A model generated the notes under the pieces. It saw only the letters and a list, made by a program, of their open reading frames with translations. It did no database searches and was not told the DNA's origin. Positions 40,263 through 49,191 of a stretch of 64,000 nucleotides of DNA are shown here, piece after piece. The DNA lies in contig NZ_QEPZ01000001.1 of NCBI RefSeq assembly GCF_003253005.1, positions 426,394 to 490,393 of the forward strand. Reading direction: 5' to 3'. The position numbers and the translations under genes were made by a program. Position 1 is the stretch's first letter; every line of letters starts with the position of its first letter. This stretch comes from Haemophilus parainfluenzae. GTDB lineage: Bacteria; Pseudomonadota; Gammaproteobacteria; Enterobacterales; Pasteurellaceae.

Positions 40263-41352
40263 TTTCTTTACCCATCCAATGCGACCCTTTTTTGTTGGTG
40301 CAGCCATTCTTGCGATTGTTGGTGCCTTGAGTTTTTTCATCAGCCCCGATGATCTCATCCTACACCGCAAAATTTTCTTAGAATTTATGCTACCAGCCGC
40401 ATACGGCGGCTTTCTAACGGCTTCCATGCTCGAATGGACAAATTACAAAGGTAATTTAAAACCTATTGCGACGATTTTAGCAGTGCTCTTGCTTGCAGGA
40501 TTGGTGTTATTGCCATTTTCCCCGAAAACCGCCTCATTTTTAGTGGCGGCTTATTGGCTAGCGCTGTTACTCTTTTGTACTTGGCTGTTTTGGTTGGATC
40601 GCAATACCGACAATTTTACTTTACTGATGTTACTTGCAGCATTTACGGTTTGCCAGACGGCTTACGCCATGACTGATAGTCTGAAATTATTGCGAGCACA
40701 GGTGCATTTGAATATGGCGGCAGTGATGTTTGTATCAATTCGAGTAAGCATACTCTTAGGTGCAGAGGCACTGAAAGAAAGTACATTGAAAGATCCCGTA
40801 TTTATCCCAAATATCGTGTACAAAAATATCGCGATTACATTTTTATTACTTCATACCGCAGCAGAGCTTTGGTTGCCTGCGCAAACAGCCGCTTTTACAG
40901 CCTTTGCCGTTGGCTTTATCTTGCTTGCCAAGTTACGCGAATTACATCATCACGAACTGCTACGTAAACATTACGTACGCACTTATTATTTCCTTCAACT
41001 GTTCGCCGCGATTGGCTATTTGTGGATTGGCATAAATAAATTACTTGATGAGCCTACTGCCGATCCATTACACATGGTGACACTTGGTGGCATTCTAGGC
41101 AGTATGATGATGATTTGGCTCACTGCAGGATTATGGCATAGTGGCTTTACGAAACTGGATTACCCAAAACTCTGTCGCCTTGCCATACTTTGCCTTTTCA
41201 CGGCGGCGCTTTCCCGAGCCTGTTTGATGTATGTGGACGAACTGTTTTTTATCACGATTCCGGCTATTTTAATTGCCGTCGTGTTTGTGCTTTATCTCGC
41301 AACCTTTGTACCGATATTCCGAAACAACGCTTTTACAGATGATCCGGAGTAA
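40255..41352 (+). CDS. NnrS-like multi-helix membrane protein
   Basis: The 365-residue product has about 10-12 membrane helices and resembles NnrS, a haem- and copper-containing membrane protein linked to nitric oxide tolerance. It has the N-terminal THPMRPFFVGAAILA block, histidines within or near helices (LHRKIF, QVHLN, LLHTA, HMVTLGGILGSMM) that could bind metal or haem, and a charged tail. It overlaps the ABC ATPase gene, so its job is tied to the transported ligand. Assignment to NnrS rests on overall pattern, not on a decisive motif. Confidence 0.72.
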   Translation: MNNFFTHPMRPFFVGAAILAIVGALSFFISPDDLILHRKIFLEFMLPAAYGGFLTASMLEWTNYKGNLKPIATILAVLLLAGLVLLPFSPKTASFLVAAYWLALLLFCTWLFWLDRNTDNFTLLMLLAAFTVCQTAYAMTDSLKLLRAQVHLNMAAVMFVSIRVSILLGAEALKESTLKDPVFIPNIVYKNIAITFLLLHTAAELWLPAQTAAFTAFAVGFILLAKLRELHHHELLRKHYVRTYYFLQLFAAIGYLWIGINKLLDEPTADPLHMVTLGGILGSMMMIWLTAGLWHSGFTKLDYPKLCRLAILCLFTAALSRACLMYVDELFFITIPAILIAVVFVLYLATFVPIFRNNAFTDDPE

Positions 41353-41357
41353 TGACC

Positions 41358-41385
41358 AATCCGCACATCAATGTGCGGATTTTTG
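41358..41385 (+). terminator. Terminator after the NnrS-like gene
   Basis: AATCCGCACAT and ATGTGCGGATT form an 11-base stem with a 2-base loop, followed by TTTT. It lies between convergent transcripts. Confidence 0.88.
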
Positions 41386-41403
41386 ATATTTTTTAGACCG
41401 CAC

Positions 41404-41787
41404 TTAATAGGCTTTTAATTGGGCCATAGCTTTACAATCTGCAGCTTGATGCTCATCTTCAGTAATTAAACTTTGTAGGAAATGTTTAATTTCAGTCAGT
41501 TCGGCAATTTTTTCTTCGACTGAAACCAAATGTTTTGCCAACATACTATCCACTTCACAATGTTGAGATTTCTGCGTTTTCATCTCATTAAAAAATTTAA
41601 TTTCAGCCAAGCTAAAATCTAACGCTCGGCAGGTTTTAATAAATTTTAATTGCTTCAAACTGGCTTCATCATAATCTCGATAACCATTTGCTAGCCGTTT
41701 AGGCTCTGGCATTAACCCCATTTTTTCATAATAACGAATGGTTTCTAAATGAATACCGCTTTGTTTGCTGAGTTCGTGAATCTTCAT
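41404..41787 (-). CDS. MerR family metal-responsive regulator
   Basis: The 127-residue product has the MerR winged helix at the N-terminus (IHELSKQSGIHLETIRYYEKMGL), a dimer coiled coil (about 75-108), and cysteines Cys77 (QHCEVD) and Cys118 (ADCKA) placed like those of the CadR/PbrR/ZntR branch, which sense Cd, Pb or Zn. It diverges from the cation-efflux gene, whose promoter has the 19-base spacer these regulators act on. The regulator should bind there and untwist the DNA when metal is present. Confidence 0.88.
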   Translation of the reverse strand: MKIHELSKQSGIHLETIRYYEKMGLMPEPKRLANGYRDYDEASLKQLKFIKTCRALDFSLAEIKFFNEMKTQKSQHCEVDSMLAKHLVSVEEKIAELTEIKHFLQSLITEDEHQAADCKAMAQLKAY

Positions 41788-41803
41788 TTTTTAAAATCGA
41801 GCC

Positions 41804-41834
41804 TTGACCTTGTAGTTCCTACGGACTTTATACT
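41804..41834 (+). promoter_or_regulatory. MerR-type promoter of the cation-efflux gene
   Basis: TTGACC (41804-41809) and TATACT (41829-41834) are separated by 19 bases, the over-long spacer typical of MerR-activated promoters. The spacer holds an interrupted dyad around GTAG-TTC-CTAC, the expected operator. Confidence 0.75.
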
Positions 41835-41871
41835 TTATCTCAAGTTAATTAAAGACACAATGAGGAGCATT

Positions 41872-42483
41872 ATGTCCGACCACCATTCCCATGAACATCA
41901 TGACCATTCATCTCATGAGCATATTCCACAAGATAAAAAAATCTTAGCGCTCAGTTTTGCCATCATTACCGGCTTTATGGTTGTCGAATTTGTTAGCGGC
42001 TATTGGTTTAACAGTTTGGCACTCATGGCTGATGCGGGACACATGGCAAATGATAGCTTATCGTTATTTTTAGCCTTGTTAGCATTGTTTCTATCCGCTC
42101 AAAAACAACGATACATTGCCCTGCTTAATAGCGGCTCATTGATTGTTGTGGCATTGATGATTTTAGTTGAAGCGATTCAACGCTGGCAAAATCCCATCGA
42201 GATGATGGCATTACCGATGCTTGGTGTGGCATCTTTAGGATTACTCGTCAATCTTTTCGTTGCTTGGATAATGTTGAAAAGTGATCATGACAATCTCAAT
42301 ATCAAAGCAGCTTATCTGCATGTATTAACAGATTTATTTGGCTCCGTTATCGCGATTCTTTCAGGATTAGGCGCTTATTTTCTCGGATGGCAATGGGTTG
42401 ATCCATTGGCAAGTATGATATTGAGTGTTCTCGTGCTAAAAAGCGGAATTGAGGCATTTCGCTTGGCATTAAAAAACACCTAA
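41872..42483 (+). CDS. Cation diffusion facilitator family metal exporter
   Basis: CDF proteins export Zn, Cd or Co in exchange for protons. From the ATG at 41872 (GAGGAG upstream) the product is 203 residues. The N-terminus is rich in His (eight within the first 17 residues), and six membrane helices follow. The two metal-site motifs are in ADAGHMAND and HVLTD. It stops after helix six, so the usual cytoplasmic C-terminal domain of about 80 residues is missing: the tail is just LALKNT. The downstream 29-base repeat covers its last codons, so truncation by recombination is possible. Short CDFs without this domain do exist, however. Confidence 0.85.
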   Translation: MSDHHSHEHHDHSSHEHIPQDKKILALSFAIITGFMVVEFVSGYWFNSLALMADAGHMANDSLSLFLALLALFLSAQKQRYIALLNSGSLIVVALMILVEAIQRWQNPIEMMALPMLGVASLGLLVNLFVAWIMLKSDHDNLNIKAAYLHVLTDLFGSVIAILSGLGAYFLGWQWVDPLASMILSVLVLKSGIEAFRLALKNT

Positions 42484-42500
42484 AAAACTGACTGCACTTT
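42472..42500. repeat. 29-base near-identical direct repeat, copy B
   Basis: The partner of 37649-37677 (28 of 29 positions). It overlaps the last four codons and stop of the cation-efflux gene and runs into the downstream hairpin, ending in the variant uptake signal ACTGCACTT. Confidence 0.85.
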
Positions 42501-42527
42501 GGTTTGATATTTCCAAAGTGCAGTCAA
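42488..42527. terminator. Terminator between convergent CDF and folB genes
   Basis: GACTGCACTTTGG and CCAAAGTGCAGTC form a 13-base perfect stem with a short loop. The arms are a variant uptake signal pair with A for G at one core position (AAGTGCAGT). Confidence 0.8.
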
Positions 42528-42537
42528 TTTTCAGCGA

Positions 42538-42894
42538 TTATTTCCACTCACCTCGCTCTACAATAATTCCCACATTACTTGCTTGGGCAACCGCTTTAGG
42601 TTTGCTTAATTTGAGGCGTAACCATGAAATCCCAAAACGTTGTTGTAATTGATCTGCTACTTCATAAGCCACGCGCTCAATCAATAAAAATGGCTTAGCT
42701 TGGACATAATCTAAAATAAATTGGCTCACTTCCGCATAATTGAGGCAGTATTGCACATCATCCGTTTCTGCAGCTTTTTGACAATCCCATGCCATTTCCA
42801 AATCAAAAACGAGCTTTTGTTTAATTTGTTGTTCCCAGTCATACACACCGATTTGTGCGAAGACCACTAATTCTTCAATAAAAATACGATCCAT
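42538..42894 (-). CDS. folB: Dihydroneopterin aldolase
   Basis: FolB cleaves 7,8-dihydroneopterin to the hydroxymethyl pterin precursor of folate. The 118-residue product has the family length, the opening MDRIFIEELVVFAQIGVYDWEQQ with the active-site Glu and Tyr region, YAEVSQFI, PFLLIERVAYEVADQL and the C-terminal LRLSKPKA with the conserved lysine. It diverges from plsY across about 97 bases. Confidence 0.95.
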   Translation of the reverse strand: MDRIFIEELVVFAQIGVYDWEQQIKQKLVFDLEMAWDCQKAAETDDVQYCLNYAEVSQFILDYVQAKPFLLIERVAYEVADQLQQRFGISWLRLKLSKPKAVAQASNVGIIVERGEWK

Positions 42895-42991
42895 CTCTCA
42901 TTCCTGTAAAAATATAGTGGGCTTATGCTATCAAGTTTGGTTAAAATAACGAACAAGTTTTTCAAATACAATCAAGATTGTGGAGCACAAA

Positions 42992-43591
42992 ATGAGCCTA
43001 TTTGCCCTTTTTTATATGATTTTTGCTTATTTACTGAGTTCGATTTCCAGTGCAATTTTGATTTGTAAGGTAGCGGGCTTACCTGACCCACGAAAAAATG
43101 GTTCTCATAATCCTGGTGCGACCAATGTATTGCGTATTGGCGGACGTTGGGCGGCGCTTGCAGTACTAATTTGCGATATTTTAAAAGGGATGTTACCTGT
43201 TTGGGCGGGTTATTATTTAGGGCTTACGCAATTTGAATTAGGCATGGTTGCCTTGGGTGCGTGTTTAGGACATATCTTTCCTATTTTCTTTCAGTTTAAA
43301 GGCGGGAAAGGTGTGGCGACCGCATTCGGTGCCATTGCGCCCATCTCTTGGGGCGTAGCTGGCTCTACGCTAGGTACGTGGTTGTTAGTCTTCTTAATTA
43401 GCCGTTATTCTTCATTAAGTGCGGTCATTACGGCACTTCTCGTGCCATTTTATGTTTGGTGGCTTAAACCGGAATTTACCTTCCCCGTTGCCTTAGTTTG
43501 CTGCTTGCTGATTTATCGACACCACGACAATATTCAGCGCTTATGGCGAGGCCAAGAAGATAAAATGTGGGGAAAATCCAAGAAGAAATAA
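42992..43591 (+). CDS. plsY: Acyl-phosphate glycerol-3-phosphate acyltransferase
   Basis: PlsY transfers a fatty acid from acyl-phosphate to glycerol-3-phosphate, starting phospholipid synthesis. I use the ATG at 42992 (199 residues), 7 bases after GGAG. The membrane protein shows all three catalytic loops of the family: SSISSAIL, the [12 protein letters not shown] block, and [12 protein letters not shown]. It ends with a basic tail (MWGKSKKK). Divergent from folB, as in E. coli, where the two genes are also neighbours. Confidence 0.96.
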   Translation: MSLFALFYMIFAYLLSSISSAILICKVAGLPDPRKNGSHNPGATNVLRIGGRWAALAVLICDILKGMLPVWAGYYLGLTQFELGMVALGACLGHIFPIFFQFKGGKGVATAFGAIAPISWGVAGSTLGTWLLVFLISRYSSLSAVITALLVPFYVWWLKPEFTFPVALVCCLLIYRHHDNIQRLWRGQEDKMWGKSKKK

Positions 43592-43594
43592 ATA

Positions 43595-43628
43595 AAAAAA
43601 CCTGTCGATAATCGACAGGTTTTCTTTT
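43595..43628. terminator. Terminator between convergent plsY and rpoH
   Basis: AAAACCTGTCGA and TCGACAGGTTTT form a 12-base stem with a 3-base loop and T-runs on both strands. Confidence 0.9.
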
Positions 43629-43640
43629 TATCAAAATGGC

Positions 43641-44483
43641 TTAGAAATCAACCGCACTTTTAAGTTTTTTCAGTGCGTTCGCTTCAAGCTGACGAATACG
43701 TTCTGCAGATACATTATATTTTGCTGCAAGATCATGAAGTGTGGCTTTATCATCATCTAACCAACGAGCTTTGATAATATCTTGGCTACGTTCGTCAAGA
43801 TTTGCTAAAGCTGTACCTAATTTTTCTGTTGCTTGTTCTTCAAAGTTTTCGCTTTCAAGTTCTGCCGCAAAGTTTGAGCTTTTATCTTCTAAATATAAAG
43901 AAGGTGCATAAGCTTCGTCATCATCGTCTGTTGGCAAATCAAAGCCTACATCAGCCCCTGTCATACGGGATTCCATTTCGATGACATCTTCTTTTGACAC
44001 ACCAAGCTCATTCGCCACCATATCCACTTCGTTTTCATTGAACCAACCTAAACGTTGTTTAGTTTTACGTAGGTTAAAGAACAATTTACGTTGTGCTTTC
44101 GTGGTAGCGACTTTCACAATACGCCAGTTGCGAAGGACATATTCATGGATTTCAGCTTTGATCCAATGCACCGCAAAAGACACAAGGCGAACACCCATTT
44201 CCGGATTAAAACGTTTTACCGCTTTCATTAATCCGATATTACCTTCTTGAATTAAATCTGCTTGTGGTAATCCATAACCTGAATAACCACGCGCGACATG
44301 AATAACAAAACGTAAGTGTGATAAAACTAACTTTTTCGCTGCTTCAATATCACCGTCATAATACAAACGTTCTGCTAAGCTTTTTTCTTCCTCTGCAGTC
44401 AGCATCGGATATTCGTTTGCTGCTCGAATATAACCTTCGATGCTACCTTGAGGTACTAACATCATTTGAGTTTCTTTATTCAT
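43641..44483 (-). CDS. rpoH: RNA polymerase heat-shock sigma factor (sigma-32)
   Basis: RpoH directs RNA polymerase to heat-shock promoters. I use the ATG at 44483 (280 residues), right after GAGGAG; codons upstream are the ribosome site itself. Region 2 has the core-binding and -10 recognition stretch ([28 protein letters not shown] area), then the RpoH box [16 protein letters not shown], and region 4 ends the protein with a helix-turn-helix ([23 protein letters not shown]). The 5' leader contains a small hairpin whose 3' arm could also pair with the ribosome site (44488-44515). Confidence 0.97.
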   Translation of the reverse strand: MNKETQMMLVPQGSIEGYIRAANEYPMLTAEEEKSLAERLYYDGDIEAAKKLVLSHLRFVIHVARGYSGYGLPQADLIQEGNIGLMKAVKRFNPEMGVRLVSFAVHWIKAEIHEYVLRNWRIVKVATTKAQRKLFFNLRKTKQRLGWFNENEVDMVANELGVSKEDVIEMESRMTGADVGFDLPTDDDDEAYAPSLYLEDKSSNFAAELESENFEEQATEKLGTALANLDERSQDIIKARWLDDDKATLHDLAAKYNVSAERIRQLEANALKKLKSAVDF

Positions 44484-44487
44484 TCTT

Positions 44488-44515
44488 CTCCTCACAGCAT
44501 ACGGAGCTAAGCTCC
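44488..44515 (-). promoter_or_regulatory. rpoH leader hairpin next to the ribosome site
   Basis: On the minus strand GGAGC-TTA-GCTCC (44515-44503) forms a short stem about 20 bases before the start codon. Its CTCC arm could instead pair with GGAG in the ribosome site (44493-44488). Such competing pairings are the kind used by RNA thermometers; in E. coli rpoH is thermally controlled at translation by a different structure. Confidence 0.35.
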
Positions 44516-44631
44516 AACTTATTAACTGTCTAGTTATAGCACAATATTTAAAATTATTGTAGCTTTAATTTGTTCTATTTGACAGTTTTTAACGATTAAA
44601 AGTTCAAATTTATTACGATAAATTTATCAAA

Positions 44632-44943
44632 CTATTTTAATGGCATGAGTGAATAACTCAATTCTTCCTCGACGACTTTGAACAATAAGTCGATATTTGG
44701 ATGCTTGCCTGGATTTTGTTTGGCATCTTCAACATGCTCTGCAAACCATTCAATGCCTTGCTGCGCTGAAGTGCGGTCTAATTTTCCGTTAAATTTTTCA
44801 GCCAGTGCATTATAAAGACGAAGTGAGCCAAGCTTGCCTGGAGCAGCAGGAATATGATGAATCACGGTTTCACCCTTTAACACATCCAAACCTGTTAGAT
44901 GCTCAATGCTTGGTAAAGTTTCTAAAATGTCTTTAAAGTTCAT
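44632..44943 (-). CDS. DUF2322 family protein
   Basis: The 103-residue product matches the DUF2322 family, small soluble proteins of unknown function seen in Pasteurellaceae and a few betaproteobacteria. It opens MNFKDILETLPSIEHLTGLD and carries HIPAAPGKLGSLRLYNALA in the middle. It lies 19 bases downstream of murB on the same strand, at the end of the narQ-murB transcript. An uptake signal is inside the frame. Confidence 0.85.
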   Translation of the reverse strand: MNFKDILETLPSIEHLTGLDVLKGETVIHHIPAAPGKLGSLRLYNALAEKFNGKLDRTSAQQGIEWFAEHVEDAKQNPGKHPNIDLLFKVVEEELSYSLMPLK

Positions 44944-44962
44944 GATTGCTTTCCTCTATAAA

Positions 44963-45988
44963 TTAACTAATAGCTTGCTCTGAATTCACTTCGCCATTCG
45001 CGCTCATAAAGCGCACTTCTGGCTGTAAATACACACCAAATTTATCTGCCACGGTTTGGCGGATATGATGCGCAAGCTTAACCACATCCTGCCCAGTGGC
45101 ATTGCCTTTATTAATCAGTACTAAAGCTTGTTGTTGATGAACCGCCGCGCCACCAATTTGAAAACCTTTTAAATGGCATTGATCGATTAACCAACCCGCT
45201 GCCAGTTTCACTGAACCATCTGCTTGTGGAAAGTGCGGTAGATTTTCGACCTGTTTTTGAATTTTCACAAATTGCTCTGCACTCACCACAGGATTTTTGA
45301 AGAAACTGCCCGCATTACCAAACTCTTTAGGATCGGGCAATTTACTGCGGCGAATATGGCACACTTCATCAAATACTTGTTTTGCCGTTACAGTTTGAGG
45401 ATCAAAATTCACTAATGAGCCATATTTTAAAATCGGTTGCCAATTTTTGGCTAATTTCAATCCAACCGCTGTAATCACATAGCCTTGTGCATAGCGATGC
45501 TTAAAAATACTTTCACGATAACCAAATTCACATTCGTTCGCCTGTAAACGGAATTGTTCGCCCATGTTGAGATTCAATACATCCACGTAATCGCACACAT
45601 CTTTAAATTCTACGCCATACGCGCCAATATTTTGAATCGGTGCCGAGCCGGCACAGCCGGGAATGAGTGCGAGATTTTCTAAACCGTCAATCCCTTGAGA
45701 GAGCGACCATTCGACTAACTGATGCCAATTTTCACCACCATTAACATGCAAATAATGGTAATCGCTATCTTCTGTATGTTGAATACCCGATAAACGGTTA
45801 ACAATTACAACACCTTGGAAATCTTCTAAAAACAGCATGTTGCTGCCTTGTCCTAAAAATAAGACAAGTAGATTTTCAGCTTGCGCTTTTTGCCAAGCTT
45901 GTTGGATTTGTTCAATCGATGTGGCTTCAATAATTTCACGCGCATTTGCTGGAATATTGAAGGTGTGAAACGGCTGTAAACTTTGCAT
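44963..45988 (-). CDS. murB: UDP-N-acetylenolpyruvoylglucosamine reductase
   Basis: MurB reduces enolpyruvyl-UDP-GlcNAc to UDP-MurNAc using FAD and NADPH in peptidoglycan synthesis. The 341-residue product is the type I form: FAD-binding residues in LGQGSNMLF and [16 protein letters not shown], the lid tyrosine region [10 protein letters not shown], the proton-donor serine in [11 protein letters not shown] and the final Glu in PEVRFM. It follows narQ after 9 bases, so a sensor kinase and a cell-wall gene share a transcript. Confidence 0.97.
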   Translation of the reverse strand: MQSLQPFHTFNIPANAREIIEATSIEQIQQAWQKAQAENLLVLFLGQGSNMLFLEDFQGVVIVNRLSGIQHTEDSDYHYLHVNGGENWHQLVEWSLSQGIDGLENLALIPGCAGSAPIQNIGAYGVEFKDVCDYVDVLNLNMGEQFRLQANECEFGYRESIFKHRYAQGYVITAVGLKLAKNWQPILKYGSLVNFDPQTVTAKQVFDEVCHIRRSKLPDPKEFGNAGSFFKNPVVSAEQFVKIQKQVENLPHFPQADGSVKLAAGWLIDQCHLKGFQIGGAAVHQQQALVLINKGNATGQDVVKLAHHIRQTVADKFGVYLQPEVRFMSANGEVNSEQAIS

Positions 45989-45997
45989 TAACTTTCC

Positions 45998-47701
45998 TTA
46001 AAAAAGTGTGTGAGGAAGCGTGATTTTCACGATAGTACCACCTTGCTCCCCTTTTGAAATACTGAACTGAGCATTTAATTGCCGACTGCGCTCAGTCATG
46101 ATATTTAAACCATAATGTCCGTCTGGCTCGTCTAGTGTAGGAATTCCTACGCCATTATCTTGTACGAGGATTTCGTATTCGCCCTCAGCATTAATATGGG
46201 CTTTTACTTCTATACGTGTGCCTTTGGAGTGTTTAATCGCATTTAACGTTGCTTCACGTACAATTTGCAGAACGTGCACTAACTCTTGTGGATTTAAACT
46301 TTGTGAGGGCAAACTACATTCTACTGTCATTTGCATCTTCGTTTGTGAGCGCAAACTTTCGATAACTTGTTCCAATGCAACCTGTAAGTTGGCTTCTTGC
46401 ACCGTTAAACGGAAGGTCGCCAATAATTCTCGTAATTGAGAATAACCATCTGATAAGGCTTGTTCAAATTCACCAATGATGGCAATGCTTTTCTCTTTTG
46501 ATTCCTCGTCTTCTTTCTTCAAATTATGCTTTAACAGCGTTAATTGAATTTGTAAGAAAGACAACACTTGCGCCAACGAGTCATGTAATTCCCGTGCAAT
46601 AATTGACCGCTCTTCCATCAATAAGAGTTGCTCTTGCTGGCGTTGCGTTTTGTGTGAATACAACGCTTTTGCCACCATTTGCCCTAAGTTTTTCATCATA
46701 CGAGGATCAGGACAAGGCAAACCCGCTTGCCACGAAAGCACAGCCAAGTTTTCATTTTCAATAGAGAGCTCTTCAACTTGAATCGTTTGTTTTGGATCTT
46801 TTTGTCCAAAAGAAATTTCCCAATGCTCCGCCCCTAAAATCTCTAATTCGATATAGCGCAAATGTTCACTAACACGAATATGATTGAGCACTTGGCTTAA
46901 GATTTTATCATTAATCTTTGTTGGCGTAAGTAACTGAGAGCTTTGATAAAGCGTCGTTAAAGAGCGGTTAGTTTGGCGTAACTTTTGTGTTTTTTCATTT
47001 ACTGCATCTTCTAAACGGGAATAAAGCTGCCCTAACTCAGATGACATTTGGGTAAACACTTTCGCTAAAATACCGAGCTCATTATTGCTTTCTGTATCAA
47101 GTTGGATATGGTTAAACTGCCCCATTTGTACTTGCATACTGGCTTTGGTCATAAGCTCTAACGGTTTCACTACTTCGCACTTCATATACCAAATCACATA
47201 AGACACCATCGCAAGAATCAATAGCATCGAAACACACAATACCGAAACCGCAATAATCCATTTTAGTTCAGCAAAGCGCTGTAATTCCAACACGAAATCA
47301 TCTACATCTTGTACATAACTTTTTAGTTCAGCATGATATTTTTCGATTTGATGGCTACGAGCGAAATCGGACATCCCCCCCCAACGTTTTAGGATTTTTT
47401 GATAAGACTCTCTCACTCCTGAAGGTGCAAAAAGCTGATTTTGTACTGTTAGCAAAGCATCGGCATCGAGACTGCGTTGATAACGCACTAAATTCTGTTC
47501 GACCGTATCCGGTAAGCGCTCCATTTCTGTTAATAGTCGATAACTTTGCATACGCAAAGAACCGGAAATATTAATGGCTTCCGCATCCGATTTATTACTG
47601 GCCATCACGATCATACTCAATGAGCTAATAATGCCCATGAAGATAATGACCACAAATAAATATTTAGCAATACGAGTAGAAACTGAACGTTTAGCGTGCA
47701 C
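45998..47701 (-). CDS. narQ: Nitrate/nitrite sensor histidine kinase NarQ
   Basis: NarQ senses nitrate and nitrite in the periplasm and phosphorylates NarP (or NarL), switching on anaerobic respiration genes. The 567-residue product has membrane helices at about 14-34 and 148-172, the periplasmic nitrate-binding P-box around SGSLRMQSYRL (46-56), a HAMP linker, a GAF-like region, the HisKA_3 phosphoacceptor in ARELHDSLAQ (His373), and a C-terminal ATPase domain with DNGVGI. A run of eight G residues in the coding strand (47375-47382) encodes WGG and is a possible slippage site. No narP is present in this window. Confidence 0.95.
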   Translation of the reverse strand: MHAKRSVSTRIAKYLFVVIIFMGIISSLSMIVMASNKSDAEAINISGSLRMQSYRLLTEMERLPDTVEQNLVRYQRSLDADALLTVQNQLFAPSGVRESYQKILKRWGGMSDFARSHQIEKYHAELKSYVQDVDDFVLELQRFAELKWIIAVSVLCVSMLLILAMVSYVIWYMKCEVVKPLELMTKASMQVQMGQFNHIQLDTESNNELGILAKVFTQMSSELGQLYSRLEDAVNEKTQKLRQTNRSLTTLYQSSQLLTPTKINDKILSQVLNHIRVSEHLRYIELEILGAEHWEISFGQKDPKQTIQVEELSIENENLAVLSWQAGLPCPDPRMMKNLGQMVAKALYSHKTQRQQEQLLLMEERSIIARELHDSLAQVLSFLQIQLTLLKHNLKKEDEESKEKSIAIIGEFEQALSDGYSQLRELLATFRLTVQEANLQVALEQVIESLRSQTKMQMTVECSLPSQSLNPQELVHVLQIVREATLNAIKHSKGTRIEVKAHINAEGEYEILVQDNGVGIPTLDEPDGHYGLNIMTERSRQLNAQFSISKGEQGGTIVKITLPHTLF

Positions 47702-47776
47702 AATAATTCTTCAAAATTGGAAAAAGTGGCTATAGTTTAGCATAAAGTGCAGTTGAAATTGGCTGATTTTTCACAA

Positions 47777-47810
47777 ATAAAAAACATCGGCTTTAACCCC
47801 GATGTTTTCA
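47777..47810 (-). terminator. Terminator after the MFS transporter gene
   Basis: On the minus strand AACATCGG and CCGATGTT form an 8-base stem with T-runs beyond (47783-47806). Confidence 0.85.
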
Positions 47811-47835
47811 AAAACTTGAATTTTTTTGACCGCAC

Positions 47836-49050
47836 TTAGCTCAATTCTTTGCCTTTTAATTCGGGTACTAAGAAGACCGTCGCCACCATGTCGATAACAT
47901 AAATCACCGCCAAAAAAGCAATCGCAATGCTGAATGAGTAAGCAGAGACAATCGCCCCGACAACAACTGGCCCGAAGCCACCAACTGCACGACCTAAGTT
48001 AAACAACACATTTTGTGCCGTTGCACGTGCTTCTGTTGGATAAGCTTCAGCCATTAATGCGCCATAACCGCCCATCATGCCGTTCACAAACATCCCCAAG
48101 AATGCACCGGCCACCAACATAGCGGTTGAGTCAGATAATTGAGAGTAAGTGATGATACTGATCACAGCACCAAGTTGGAATAATAAGAAACTTGGTTTAC
48201 GTCCGATTCTATCGGCTAGACGACCAAAAATCCAAATCCCTGCCATCATGCCGCATACCGTAACAGCCGTCCATAAACCCGATTTCGTTAAACTAAAGCC
48301 AAGTTGTTTAGATAAGAAGTTTGGCATCCAAATCATAATGCCGTAGTAACCGAAGTTTTGTACGGAAGTTAACACTACTACACCTAGGCTCACTTTTGTG
48401 GTTGCTTTATCTTTCACTAAGAGTTTGAAAGATTCCAGTTTAGATATTTTTTGGGTTGAAAGTTCAGTCTGTTTTTGCGAAAAAATTTCAGGTTCGTGTA
48501 AACGGGTACGTAAATACCAAGCAACAAATGCAGGGAAGACACCAACAACGAACATGCCACGCCAGCCAATATGTGGAAGCAATACAGGGGTGAGTAATGC
48601 CGCCGCTAACACACCAACTTGCCAACCTAACGCCACATAAGACGCAGCTTTTGCACGGTGTTTTGCAGGCCAAGCTTCAATGGCTAATGCCATTCCGATA
48701 CCAAATTCACCGCCCAAACCGATACCCGCGATGGTGCGATAAATTAATAAATCCCAATAGCCTTGTGCGATTGCACATAAACCGGTAAATACGGCGAAGA
48801 GTACGATTGTCCAAGTCAGTACGCGTACACGCCCATAACGATCGCTTAATGCACCAAATACAATACCGCCCACCACAGCACCAATAAGTGTCCAGGTAAC
48901 TAATGAGCCAGATTGTGCAGGGGTTAAATTAAGATCAGCCGAAATGGCACTAAGCATAAATCCAAGAATAAGAAGATCGAATCCATCCATCGCATAGCCG
49001 ACAGCTGATCCAATCAAGGCTTTCCAGCCATATTGATTGACGTTTGTCAT
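47836..49050 (-). CDS. MFS transporter, aromatic acid/sialic-acid symporter type
   Basis: The 404-residue product has 12 predicted membrane helices and the MFS loop motif GALSDRYGRVRV between helices 2 and 3, with a repeat GRLADRIGRKPS in the second half. The opening GWKALIGSAVGYAMDGFDLLILGF and GIGLGGEFGIGMALAIEAWP suggest the group of metabolite:H+ symporters that includes aromatic-acid and sialic-acid carriers. The substrate cannot be named. A 5-base hairpin (GCTAC/GTAGC, 49068-49083) lies just before its ribosome site. It is transcribed alone. Confidence 0.88.
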   Translation of the reverse strand: MTNVNQYGWKALIGSAVGYAMDGFDLLILGFMLSAISADLNLTPAQSGSLVTWTLIGAVVGGIVFGALSDRYGRVRVLTWTIVLFAVFTGLCAIAQGYWDLLIYRTIAGIGLGGEFGIGMALAIEAWPAKHRAKAASYVALGWQVGVLAAALLTPVLLPHIGWRGMFVVGVFPAFVAWYLRTRLHEPEIFSQKQTELSTQKISKLESFKLLVKDKATTKVSLGVVVLTSVQNFGYYGIMIWMPNFLSKQLGFSLTKSGLWTAVTVCGMMAGIWIFGRLADRIGRKPSFLLFQLGAVISIITYSQLSDSTAMLVAGAFLGMFVNGMMGGYGALMAEAYPTEARATAQNVLFNLGRAVGGFGPVVVGAIVSAYSFSIAIAFLAVIYVIDMVATVFLVPELKGKELS

Positions 49051-49191
49051 GATTGAGATTCCTTTTGCTACTCACGGGTAGCGTTTAAAGTGAAATGATG
49101 AGGAAAAAAATTTCCGATGTGTAGTTTAGAGAAATTAAAGGGATTTTGCAAGAATGAGAAAAGCAAAGTGCGGTTGATTTTATTCAAGTTT

